From contig JAQGNU010000114.1 of NCBI GenBank assembly GCA_028291645.1, forward strand, positions 1 through 55,362: a stretch of DNA of 55,362 nt, in the 5' to 3' direction. Both the position numbers and the translations under genes were made by a program. Under the pieces are notes generated by a model that saw only the letters and a list, made by a program, of their open reading frames with translations, made no database searches and was not told where the DNA came from. Each line of letters opens with the position of its first letter. Position 1 is the stretch's first letter. The stretch comes from Nevskia sp. GTDB lineage: Bacteria; Pseudomonadota; Gammaproteobacteria; Nevskiales; Nevskiaceae. Below are positions 17,342 through 25,370 of this stretch, one piece after another.

Positions 17342-19318
17342 TTACAAGCTCCGCACGTTGTCTAGACCATGCTGCTGAAGGATCGCCGTGAGATTAGTCT
17401 TTGCCACGTCGTCCGCGAAAGCACTGTCGCGGAATACCACCTGCGTTTCACCGGCGGGCGCAAGTTTCTGGTGCCATTCCACGATACCCATTGCGAGCGG
17501 TTCTACCTCTTGCGCGGATACCTTCTCCGCAAGGCACGCGATCAGGGTGCCTGCGCCGATGCTGTGAACCGTCTTGCCCGCGATCTTTTTGCGCTCGATC
17601 TGCACCGTCAGATCAAGGCCCAGCTTGAGCAGAAGCTCGAACAGCACGTCCTGCTCGCTGCGGCCGGATTTGATGTGCTCAGTTGCGTCCAGCAACGACT
17701 TCCCTAGATTCTCTCGGTCAGGCTCCCATGCGCGAAGGTTGCTAGCATCGAGTTTGAAAACGCGGAAGCCCAGATCACCTTTGTGTTTTGGATGATCCTT
17801 TTGCACCTTCTGCGCAGCCCTACGGAGGCGCTCTTTAGTCAATTCGGCGACAGTGCGCGGCTTTCCGAGTTTGTCGCAATAGTCGGCGGCGGCCTTTTGG
17901 TGCTCATCCGACGGATCAAGTGCCTCCGGAATCTGCACCAGAACGTAGCGCCGCGTTCCAGAATCCACAGCGTTCTGCTCCATAACGGCATGCCCAGTAG
18001 GTCCTGATCCCGCAAAAAAATCAAGAACGATTGCATCCTTACCATTCACCATTTGCACGATGTAACGGATTAGATCAACGGGTTTTGGATAGCCGTTGAA
18101 AAACGCGCCAATCTCGGTGAGCTGTGCAGTTGCTTTCTGCGTCCCACCGAATCCGTTGAGCACGGAAATCACATGGCTTTGATATTCGGAGCGGCGTTTC
18201 ACCACCTCGATAGCACCGCTTTTTGCGATTACGAATGTCGTCTCTTGATCTTTGTTGTCACGAATTGGCGCACAGCCGTTGCTAATGAACTCAAGAGCCA
18301 AATCCTTAGAACTCCAGCCGCTTTCGACGACCACTGGGCTCATCAGCTTTCGGCCCTCAATAACAGCTTTGCTCAGATACGCTGGCCACGGTCCCGCTCT
18401 TGATTCAATTTGGCCGCTCTCAAAATCTGCGGGGAATCCTATTGGAAGCGTGATCTTGCTAACCGGATTCGCGGGTCCATTTTTTACGATTGTGTTCCTA
18501 ATTTCCGGCCTGAATAGTTTGCTGTCAGTTGGCGTGCTTGGGTCTACAACTGGAGGATGTGGAAAATCGTCGACGGACTTTGCATACATCAAAATGTATT
18601 CATGGCAGATCTTGATCTTTGCTTGGTTGTCAAAGTTTCCATCGGTCCGCCAACTGAACTGCGCCAAAAAATTGTCCTCGCCGAACACGTCGTCGAGAAT
18701 GGCGCGAAGTCTTGGTCCTTCAACATCATCAATGGAACAGAAAATCGCTCCGCTGTCTCGCAGCAGATTCCTTGCTAACTTCAGCCTCGGATACATCATG
18801 TTCAGCCAGTCCGTATGAAACCGGCCTGAGCTTTCCGTGTTGGAGCTGATTTTCTGCCCGCCCTCCACCTGGCCAGTCAGTTCGAGATAGTTCTTGATAT
18901 TGTCCCGAAAATTGTCCGGGTAAACGAAGTCCTTGCCGGTGTTGTATGGCGGGTCTATATAGATCAGCTTGACCTTGCCCGCGTAGCTCTTCTGCAAGAG
19001 CTTGAGCACTTCGAGGTTGTCGCCCTCAATCATCAGGTTTTGCGTGCTGTCCCAGTCCACGCTCTCGTTGGGGCAGGGGCGCAAGGTACCGGTGCTCGGG
19101 GTCAGGGCGATCTGACGGGCACGCCGCTTGCCGTTCCAATTGAGGCCGTATTTTTCCTCGCGCTCATCTACTACGCCGCCAAGCAATTGCTTCAAGACCT
19201 CGAAGTTCACCTTGCCCTCGGTGAAGGCTTCGGGGAACAAATCCTTGAGCGCGTCCAAATTAGTGCCGGTCAGATCGGCGCTCTGCGCCTCGGGATCGCT
19301 GGAGGTAATTTGCTTCAT
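17342..19318 (-). CDS. mod: Type III DNA methyltransferase Mod
   Basis: A 658-residue beta-class N6-adenine or N4-cytosine methyltransferase. The catalytic IDPPYNTGKD is at about 121-130 and the AdoMet motif VLDFFAGSGPTGHA follows the target-recognition region, the order of beta-class enzymes. The region between them (about residues 150-420, bases 18061-18871) is visibly more AT-rich than the rest, as seen when recognition domains are exchanged. It gives the sequence specificity of the Mod-Res complex. It starts 11 bases after the DUF4391 gene. No simple-repeat tract for phase variation was seen. Confidence 0.93.
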   Translation of the reverse strand: MKQITSSDPEAQSADLTGTNLDALKDLFPEAFTEGKVNFEVLKQLLGGVVDEREEKYGLNWNGKRRARQIALTPSTGTLRPCPNESVDWDSTQNLMIEGDNLEVLKLLQKSYAGKVKLIYIDPPYNTGKDFVYPDNFRDNIKNYLELTGQVEGGQKISSNTESSGRFHTDWLNMMYPRLKLARNLLRDSGAIFCSIDDVEGPRLRAILDDVFGEDNFLAQFSWRTDGNFDNQAKIKICHEYILMYAKSVDDFPHPPVVDPSTPTDSKLFRPEIRNTIVKNGPANPVSKITLPIGFPADFESGQIESRAGPWPAYLSKAVIEGRKLMSPVVVESGWSSKDLALEFISNGCAPIRDNKDQETTFVIAKSGAIEVVKRRSEYQSHVISVLNGFGGTQKATAQLTEIGAFFNGYPKPVDLIRYIVQMVNGKDAIVLDFFAGSGPTGHAVMEQNAVDSGTRRYVLVQIPEALDPSDEHQKAAADYCDKLGKPRTVAELTKERLRRAAQKVQKDHPKHKGDLGFRVFKLDASNLRAWEPDRENLGKSLLDATEHIKSGRSEQDVLFELLLKLGLDLTVQIERKKIAGKTVHSIGAGTLIACLAEKVSAQEVEPLAMGIVEWHQKLAPAGETQVVFRDSAFADDVAKTNLTAILQQHGLDNVRSL

Positions 19319-19329
19319 GGAGTGCCCGA

Positions 19330-20082
19330 TTAAAGTTTGTTCAAAAGATTGGCAAGCTGATTGTCCAGCTTATGGATTTGCATATTCAGGTCGGCACGGC
19401 GATTGATCTGTTTCTCGCGCACGGCCTGTGCCCGCAGGTTGATTCGTTCCTGTTGCAGGCGCGTGTGCTCATCAAGCGCCTTGTCCCGATCAGCGATCTG
19501 CTGCACAGATCCGGCGCGTACAAAGCGATCTGTAATTTGCGCGGCGGCGAACGCGGTCATGCAGTCGAGCCAGCCCTGATACACAGTGTTGAGATTGTGC
19601 GCGGCTTGGCCGGCCAAGGCGAGGCTGGTGACAAACTCCGCCTCATGCAACGCCTCTGCTGACAACACGCAGATGTTGAGCTTGCCATCTAGCACCACCG
19701 CCTCGTTCTGGGCCTGCGAGCGCCGCTTGTGCGCGAGCGATATGGCTGGACGCCCGCCTTGTTCAGTGATCAGCACCAGTGGATAAGGAATAGCACGGTG
19801 AATCAGTTCCGTTAGCCGCGTCGTCTTGGCCGTGGGGCGCAATACGGCGGTGAGCACAGCGATCTCCAGATATTCCCTAACTTCATCCTTGTAAGCCGCC
19901 ACGCCAATGTTGGCAGGCTTGAGCGCGGCTACCCAGGTCAGCTCTTCGAGTCCATCTTGAATGGCTCGCTTGTCCGCTGCAGTAGGTGCGCCTTGTTCTA
20001 GCAGCAGCTTTTTGGGAACGCGCTGATCCAGACGGACGCTTGGCGGCAGGCCGAGAGCTTCAATGAGTTGTGCGGCATTCAC
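19330..20082 (-). CDS. DUF4391 family protein
   Basis: A 250-residue protein of the DUF4391 family, which is found in defence loci beside helicases and methyltransferases. The N-terminal half contains an alpha/beta domain (LTWVAALKPANIGVAAYKD, YPLVLITEQGGRPAISLAHKRR) with some likeness to a nuclease-like core. The C-terminal quarter is a coiled coil (about 195-250). The GTG start overlaps the helicase stop codon. Role in the system is unknown; it may link helicase and methyltransferase. Confidence 0.8.
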   Translation of the reverse strand: MNAAQLIEALGLPPSVRLDQRVPKKLLLEQGAPTAADKRAIQDGLEELTWVAALKPANIGVAAYKDEVREYLEIAVLTAVLRPTAKTTRLTELIHRAIPYPLVLITEQGGRPAISLAHKRRSQAQNEAVVLDGKLNICVLSAEALHEAEFVTSLALAGQAAHNLNTVYQGWLDCMTAFAAAQITDRFVRAGSVQQIADRDKALDEHTRLQQERINLRAQAVREKQINRRADLNMQIHKLDNQLANLLNKL

Positions 20083-23000
20083 GCCGGGTTCCCCGCGAGC
20101 AAAGCGATACAGGCCACAACTTCAAAGTCATTGGCTCCTTGGAATTCACCTTTCGTCGCATGTGTCCCGCCCGGCGTAAACAGACTGGCGACCGCGCGCT
20201 CCTGGCTCTTGCCCAACACAGAAGCGACGGCTGCCGCCAGTAGCTTCTGTGGGGCGCTCATATCCTGGCCGTCGCGGGTAGCTTTGTCGAAGCGAGCGCA
20301 GGCCCCTGCATCAGGCAAATCGCGGCCAATGGTGAGCCGTTGCAGGCGGTCAAGCACTTGCTTGGCCTGGGTGAACGGCAGCAGCACGGCGCCGTCCTCG
20401 CCGACATGCACGAGGTAATGCGGAGCGAGCGGGTAACCCGGCTCAATAGCCTTGTTCGCTGATTCGCCGACGGCGCGCAGACAGAAGATGGTGCCCGGCG
20501 CAATCGCAGACTCACCGCCGCTTTGCGTCGTAGTGATAGCCAGGCTGCCAAACGGGAGGGTTTCCAGCTTGCCGGGGTGTGCGCGTAAATATGCCGCGAG
20601 GTCTATGCGGAAATCGTTGAGCGTGAGATCGGCAATTGAAATGCCGCTGCCCAAGTCTTCCAGATCAATCACCGCATCCTGGAGTTTCTCAAGTTGCTTC
20701 CGGCGATATTCCAGATCGTTCATCTGGTTGCCGGATTGGTGCTCGATGATGTTCTCTTCGCCGGTGGCGGAAATGTCCAGCAACACCATGCGCCCGCTTA
20801 CGCGCTGCTCCAGGTTAATGTATTCCTCCAGCTCCATATTGGGCCAGAAGTTGATGAGCTGAACGCTGGCGTTGACAGAGCCGATGCGGTCAATGCGTCC
20901 GAACCGCTGGATGATGCGGACCGGGTTCCAGTGAATGTCGTAGTTGATGAGGGTGTCGCAGTCCTGGAGGTTCTGGCCTTCCGAGATGCAGTCCGTGGCG
21001 ATAAGCAAATCCAACTCGCCTTCGTCGGCCAGTTCCGGGGGACGCTCTTTCGAGCGAGGTGAAAATGCGGTGAGGATGCTGGCGAGGTCCAGGCGCAATC
21101 CTTCGAGATTGGTCTTGTTGCGACCCGCGCCCGTGACCAGCGCCGCGTTCACGGCCAGTTCCTTTTGCGCCCAAGCCGCGAGTTCGCGATAAAGATATTC
21201 CGCCGTCTCCGCAAAGGCGGTGAATACGATCACCTTGCGGTTGCCGGGGTTGAAGGGCTTCTTGCACTTCCCCAAGATGACCTGGCGCAGGGCGTCGAGC
21301 TTGGCGTCGCGGCCTGGTTCTATCTGCTCAGCCGCCGATAAAAGCGTGGCGAGGCGATTTCGATCTTCCGTCAGGTCTTGCCGCCAGCGCACACGGTCCG
21401 TGTCCTGCAACAGCACCTTGACCTTGCGCCCGATCATCAGCGTTTCAAACAGCGGGTCGTCCACTTCCAGGTCTTCGATAGAGATTTCCTCCACCGACTC
21501 TTCGTGCACTTCGATTCTCTGGAGCAGTGATTCTACGTCCCGCAATTGCCGCTTGATTGTCAGCGCAAATGACGAGACTGCGCTTTCCATGCGCTTGAGG
21601 ATGTTGACGCGCAGCAGGTGGATCAGGCTTTCCTCGCGGTCCACTTGTCGGAAAAATCCCTGACCACCTTTTACTTGGGTGTTGTATTTGGCGTCGTAGG
21701 CGGCTTGCTTGTGCGGCAAGACATAGCGCAGCGGAGCGTAGGCACTGAGATTCAGACGGCGAATTTCGCTGTTGATCTCGCGGATGGAGTGAAATTCCTT
21801 TTCCAAATCCACGTCCACGCGGATATTGATGGGCTTGAGCCGTTCTGGAAACTTGCCGGTCTCCGCCGTGCCGTAATACTTCTCGATGTGTTTGCGCGAG
21901 CGCGCGATAGTGAGCAAGTCGAGCAACTTGAAGTAATCAAATCCCAGCATGTCCAAGAGGCGGGCGGGCTTGCGGTCGACATCCTCCAGATTCATCCAGC
22001 GGTTGAACTGAAGTTGAGCCTGACGCACTGTGGCCTCGATGCTGGGGATGTTATGCGCCTCCAGCGCCGTGTCGTCGCCTTCAGTGACGAATGCGATCTG
22101 ATTCTTCAGATCAGCCAGCCGGTTGTTGACCGGCGTGGCGGAGAGCATGAGCACGCGCGTTTTCACGCCGTCCTTGATGATGCGCTTCATCAGGCGGTCG
22201 TAGCGCGTATCTCGATCCTTGTGCGTGGCCTTGTTGCGGAAGTTGTGGGACTCGTCGATCACCACCAGGTCGTAGTTGCCCCAGTTGACGTGCGAGAGGT
22301 CTATGTCGCCCGACATGCCGCCTTCGCGCCCCAGGTCGGTGTGATTGAGCACGTCGTAGTGCAGGCGATCCGCCGCCAGAATGTTGCGGCGGTCGTTGGC
22401 CTTGTAGATGGTCCAGTTGTCTCGCAGCCGCTTAGGCGCAAGCACCAGCACGCGGTCATTGCGCAGCTCGTAATACTTGATGACGGCCAGCGCCTCGAAG
22501 GTCTTTCCGAGGCCCACGCTGTCGGCGATGATGCAGCCACCCAGACGCTCCAGCTTGTCTATCGCGCCGACCACGCCGTCGCGTTGGAACTTGAAAAGTT
22601 TCTTCCAGACCACCGTATTCCGGATGCCGGTCGCTGACTTGACGATGCGTTCCTCGTCCAAGTCGTCGCCAATGTCCTTGAAGAGATGGAACAGGATTAG
22701 GTAGTAGATCAGCGATGGCGCTTTGTGTGCCATCAATTCATTGAGCCGGGCCAAGAGCGATGACTTGGCATCTTCTGTTGACGGCAGCCCGTCCCACAAT
22801 GACGAGAACCAGCCGCTTAGCACTTCCCATTCGGACTTGGATTCGGTGCATTGAATCAAACTGTAAGGGTTGCCGGGGGTGATACCCAAGCCGTCCGTAG
22901 TCAGCGGACAGTAGCCGGTGATCGCCCGTTTCGATGCTTCTTCGCTGCCGTCCATCACCAGCGCGGACTGCGGCAGGCGAGCAGGCGCGGTCCGCACGCT

Positions 23001-23285
23001 TGCGATCTGATTCACCCACTCCGCGCATTGGCGTGCAAGAAACCTAGTCTCTAGGCGATTTCGCCGAGACCGGTCAGCCTCCGAGCCCAACATTCCCGGA
23101 TCGAATCCATCAGGCAGAGCAAGGGCCAGGCGGGCACCTTCAAGGGCTTTGAGTTGATGCTCAAGCTCGGCGAACGCAAACAGCGAGAGTCCAGGTGTGG
23201 CGATGTCCAACCGAGATCCAGGCTTTAAGACTGATCTCAGTTCATCCACGACGCGGTCGTTTCCGCTGTTTTTTATGAGACGCAT
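20079..23285 (-). CDS. SNF2-type helicase of the defence operon
   Basis: A 1068-residue protein. After an N-terminal domain of about 200 residues that may be a divergent phospholipase-D-like fold without a visible HKD motif, the SNF2 core has Walker A DSVGLGKT (about 255-262), DESH in VVIDESHNF, SATPVNN, and motif VI IQRFGRIDRIGS. It has a long insertion between the two RecA lobes and a C-terminal extension rich in strands. It is the first gene of the operon and overlaps the DUF4391 start. It probably translocates on DNA as part of defence. Confidence 0.88.
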   Translation of the reverse strand: MRLIKNSGNDRVVDELRSVLKPGSRLDIATPGLSLFAFAELEHQLKALEGARLALALPDGFDPGMLGSEADRSRRNRLETRFLARQCAEWVNQIASVRTAPARLPQSALVMDGSEEASKRAITGYCPLTTDGLGITPGNPYSLIQCTESKSEWEVLSGWFSSLWDGLPSTEDAKSSLLARLNELMAHKAPSLIYYLILFHLFKDIGDDLDEERIVKSATGIRNTVVWKKLFKFQRDGVVGAIDKLERLGGCIIADSVGLGKTFEALAVIKYYELRNDRVLVLAPKRLRDNWTIYKANDRRNILAADRLHYDVLNHTDLGREGGMSGDIDLSHVNWGNYDLVVIDESHNFRNKATHKDRDTRYDRLMKRIIKDGVKTRVLMLSATPVNNRLADLKNQIAFVTEGDDTALEAHNIPSIEATVRQAQLQFNRWMNLEDVDRKPARLLDMLGFDYFKLLDLLTIARSRKHIEKYYGTAETGKFPERLKPINIRVDVDLEKEFHSIREINSEIRRLNLSAYAPLRYVLPHKQAAYDAKYNTQVKGGQGFFRQVDREESLIHLLRVNILKRMESAVSSFALTIKRQLRDVESLLQRIEVHEESVEEISIEDLEVDDPLFETLMIGRKVKVLLQDTDRVRWRQDLTEDRNRLATLLSAAEQIEPGRDAKLDALRQVILGKCKKPFNPGNRKVIVFTAFAETAEYLYRELAAWAQKELAVNAALVTGAGRNKTNLEGLRLDLASILTAFSPRSKERPPELADEGELDLLIATDCISEGQNLQDCDTLINYDIHWNPVRIIQRFGRIDRIGSVNASVQLINFWPNMELEEYINLEQRVSGRMVLLDISATGEENIIEHQSGNQMNDLEYRRKQLEKLQDAVIDLEDLGSGISIADLTLNDFRIDLAAYLRAHPGKLETLPFGSLAITTTQSGGESAIAPGTIFCLRAVGESANKAIEPGYPLAPHYLVHVGEDGAVLLPFTQAKQVLDRLQRLTIGRDLPDAGACARFDKATRDGQDMSAPQKLLAAAVASVLGKSQERAVASLFTPGGTHATKGEFQGANDFEVVACIALLAGNPA

Positions 23286-23376
23286 GCCCGGCGAATCTCC
23301 CTAAATGCAGCCGAGGTGGCCCAACCGCGTGCAGTCCATCTCATTTACGATACGTAGCCCCTACCCATCTGGGCAC

Positions 23377-23382
23377 ATTGTA
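23377..23382 (-). promoter_or_regulatory. Candidate -10 element of the defence operon
   Basis: On the minus strand TACAAT lies about 92 bases before the helicase start in an AT-rich patch. The -35 region is weak, so the call is tentative. Confidence 0.3.
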
Positions 23383-23528
23383 GACAAAAACAGCAAAACA
23401 CACACAGAAACAATTAGATAGTGCGACAAACATTGCGGTCGCGCGAACAGCCCCTTGGTTTCTGCCCCGGCTACCGATGACTGTGGCAGCTATTTTGGCG
23501 CTGCGCTGCGCTAAATAGGTGGGTGGCG

Positions 23529-23550
23529 GCGCTCCGTTCGGAGCGCTTTT
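23529..23550 (+). terminator. Rho-independent terminator with no gene before it
   Basis: GCGCTCC pairs with GGAGCGC over a 4-base loop, followed by TTTT on the plus strand. No plus-strand gene precedes it, so a small RNA is possible. Confidence 0.5.
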
Positions 23551-23664
23551 CGCCAACGTCCTGCCCCTTCGGGCAGTACTCCCAAAAGCAGGTCATCGGT
23601 TCCGATGACGCAAAATAGAATGTTCGCCGCGGCAACCAACCACGATTGCGAAATGGGGAAAAGG

Positions 23665-23969
23665 TGGTGCCCGGGGACGGACTCGAACCGTCATGCCCTT
23701 ACGGGCTGCAGATTTTCGTACCACTTCGGCTTTCGCCGCCGACCGAGGTCGTTCGTGGTCTGGAGCACGCCTTCACCGTAGCTCTTCAGCCGTAGGTGCC
23801 CGCCGTCTGCTCTCTACACCTTCCCAAGCATCACTGCTAGGGCTTGGCTCGGCGTTAGCAAGGATTTTCCGGAGCTTTCGCCGAGTTTGACGGGCTTCAC
23901 CAGCCGGGTTTCCCCGGCAGGGCTCAATTCTCTTAAGTCTGCTGCGTCTACCGATTTCGCCACCCGGGC
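23665..23969 (-). tRNA. tRNA-Leu(UAA) split by a group I intron
   Basis: The exons are 23935-23969 (35 nt) and 23665-23716 (52 nt, including the encoded CCA). Joined, they give acceptor GCCCGGG/CCCGGGC, a D arm with GGTAGACGCA, an anticodon arm GCAGA-CTTAAAA-TCTGC with anticodon UAA, a class II variable arm with GCCC/GGGC, and T arm GACGG-TTCGAGT-CCGTC. All stems pair perfectly, so the tRNA should be functional. The intron sits between U34 and A35, the site used by cyanobacterial tRNA-Leu introns. The gene starts 42 bases after the integrase stop and lies inside the element. Confidence 0.93.
23717..23934 (-). ncRNA. Group I intron (IC3, Azoarcus-like)
   Basis: The 218-nt intron starts after a U and ends with G, as group I introns do. 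Short blocks match the Azoarcus tRNA-Ile ribozyme as I recall it: TCGGCGAAA, ACGCCGAGCCAAGC, GAAGGTGTAGAGA, AGACGGC, CACCTA, GGTGAAGGC and CTCCAG. In the P7 region GAGCA pairs with TGCTC where Azoarcus has a different but also paired sequence, a compensatory change that supports an active fold. It has no homing-endonuclease frame. It is probably self-splicing. Confidence 0.9.
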
Positions 23970-24011
23970 AGTGGGTGTACCGCGCAGCTACTTTACTACA
24001 AGGCGATCCGC

Positions 24012-25277
24012 TCAGGCCGCTTGCGCGGCGACCAATTTGACCTTGGCTCTGCGGACATTGATGGCGGCCGTATCCAGCGTATTCTTGATATGCGAGGCGT
24101 AATATTTCTCGATCATTTCCACGCTCGTGCGACAGTTCTTAGCGATCTGGTAAATGTCTGCGCCCTCCATCAGCCTCATGCAGATGTAGGTATGCCGCAG
24201 GCTATAGGCGGTTCGCACGCTCCCTTCACGGTCGCGCTTGAGGTCCAGTTCATCGAGAATGTTATTGAAAAGCTCGCGCTGCGAAGAATCGAACAGCCGG
24301 TCGGCGGGCTTGAGTCGCTTGCGCTGGCGAATACGCTGATAGGGGTGCACGGCCCCCGGCATACTCATGCAGTAGCCGGTGCCGCGTTTGCCACGAACGG
24401 TAATCTCAAGGATGCGCTCGCCGTTTCCTTCGTCCCTTACGACCGCGATGTCGCGATCCTCCAGACGTAGCGCTTCGTCAGGGCGCAAGCCCGTGTTGCC
24501 CATGAACAACACGAAATCGTGCATTTGCTCGCACGCCGAACGCCAACGCTCCTTCTTCGGGTGTTTGGACCGCTCACGGGTGGCCTCATAAAGCATTTTG
24601 TACTCGTCGGGGGAGAACCAGGCGCGATGGGAAATCTTTCCCGAACTCTTGTATGCCACCGACATATCGGGCAGTCCCCCAATCCAACCCTTGCGGTTGG
24701 CTGCCTTCAGAATCTGCCGGAGCGTCACCATCTCACTGTGCAGAGTGGAGCGGGCCGGACGGCGCGGCTCACCTGTCTTGGGGTTCAGCCGCGAAGTCTG
24801 ACGATGAACCCGATAATCCTGGATGAGGCCCGCACTAACTTCGGCCACTGGCTTGTCACCGAAGAACGGCAGCAAGTGTAGCCTGACCTTGAGGGACTTC
24901 TGATCGACGTATTCCTGATTCCGCTCGCCCTCGGTGATGACCTGATATTCCTTCAGGAAGATCGCGGCGGCATCTTTGAAGAGGGGGCCAATGGGTTTCT
25001 GCCGGCGCCGGCGATCAAGCGACGGTACTACTTCAACTGCCGGCTGCTCGGTGGTGTCGGACTCGGCCTCGCCTGCACGCCTGCGGCGACGTTCCTCAAC
25101 GCAGCGCTCCATATACCAGCCGCGAGCAAAATCCTTTGCCTCGACGAGGCTTTCTTCCTTCGTGCTCGCCCGGTGATTGAGTGCACCGAGGTAGGTTGAG
25201 CACTGCCAGTACCGGCTGTTCTCACGCTTATAGACGTGCAGTTTGCCGTCCATGAGTGTGTGGGTTTCTGCGTCCAT
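24012..25277 (-). CDS. int: Tyrosine recombinase integrase of the element
   Basis: About 421 residues. An N-terminal AP2/SAM-like DNA-binding part (PLFKDAAAIFLKEYQ onward) precedes the catalytic domain with the first Arg in GNTGLRPDEAL, a beta-hairpin Lys in VRGKRGTG, Arg-His in YSLRHTY (the usual first His is Tyr) and the nucleophilic Tyr in MIEKYYASH near residue 392. A GGAGG site fixes the ATG at 25277 instead of 25289. It lies between the attachment site and the intron-split tRNA-Leu and should catalyse integration into, and excision from, the tRNA-Leu anticodon loop. Confidence 0.9.
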   Translation of the reverse strand: MDAETHTLMDGKLHVYKRENSRYWQCSTYLGALNHRASTKEESLVEAKDFARGWYMERCVEERRRRRAGEAESDTTEQPAVEVVPSLDRRRRQKPIGPLFKDAAAIFLKEYQVITEGERNQEYVDQKSLKVRLHLLPFFGDKPVAEVSAGLIQDYRVHRQTSRLNPKTGEPRRPARSTLHSEMVTLRQILKAANRKGWIGGLPDMSVAYKSSGKISHRAWFSPDEYKMLYEATRERSKHPKKERWRSACEQMHDFVLFMGNTGLRPDEALRLEDRDIAVVRDEGNGERILEITVRGKRGTGYCMSMPGAVHPYQRIRQRKRLKPADRLFDSSQRELFNNILDELDLKRDREGSVRTAYSLRHTYICMRLMEGADIYQIAKNCRTSVEMIEKYYASHIKNTLDTAAINVRRAKVKLVAAQAA

Positions 25278-25299
25278 GCAGACCTCCAAAGACTCGAAA

Positions 25300-25317
25300 T
25301 GTGTAACAGCTGTGTAA
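25300..25317. repeat. Two direct TGTGTAA repeats upstream of int
   Basis: TGTGTAA occurs at 25300-25306 and 25311-25317, exactly 11 bases apart, about one helical turn. The position between int and the attachment core fits arm-type integrase sites or an operator. Binding is not shown. Confidence 0.45.
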
Positions 25318-25351
25318 GCGAATTCTATCGACTAACACACTGTAAATCAAA

Positions 25352-25370
25352 GATTTATTTGTTATAAATC
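25352..25370. repeat. Inverted repeat next to the attachment core
   Basis: GATTTAT and ATAAATC are perfect 7-bp arms around a TTGTT spacer, abutting the tRNA-derived core. It may be a recombinase or excisionase site. Confidence 0.45.

Larger units (their letters stand above)
23286..23664. other. Intergenic gap with three successive hairpins
   Basis: No credible gene. The left half is the likely promoter region of the defence operon. The right half has stem-loops at about 23490-23518 (CTATTT with AAATAG and inner GCGC pairs), 23529-23550 (terminator-like) and 23561-23576 (CTGCCC with GGGCAG). Confidence 0.5.

Noticed and set aside
17342-19318. Phase-variable repeat tract in mod, as known for some type III systems
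   Set aside because: No homopolymer or short tandem repeat long enough was seen in the gene or its upstream region.
21618-22637. Long plus-strand frame antisense to the helicase gene
   Set aside because: The minus-strand helicase has all SNF2 motifs over this interval; the antisense frame has none.
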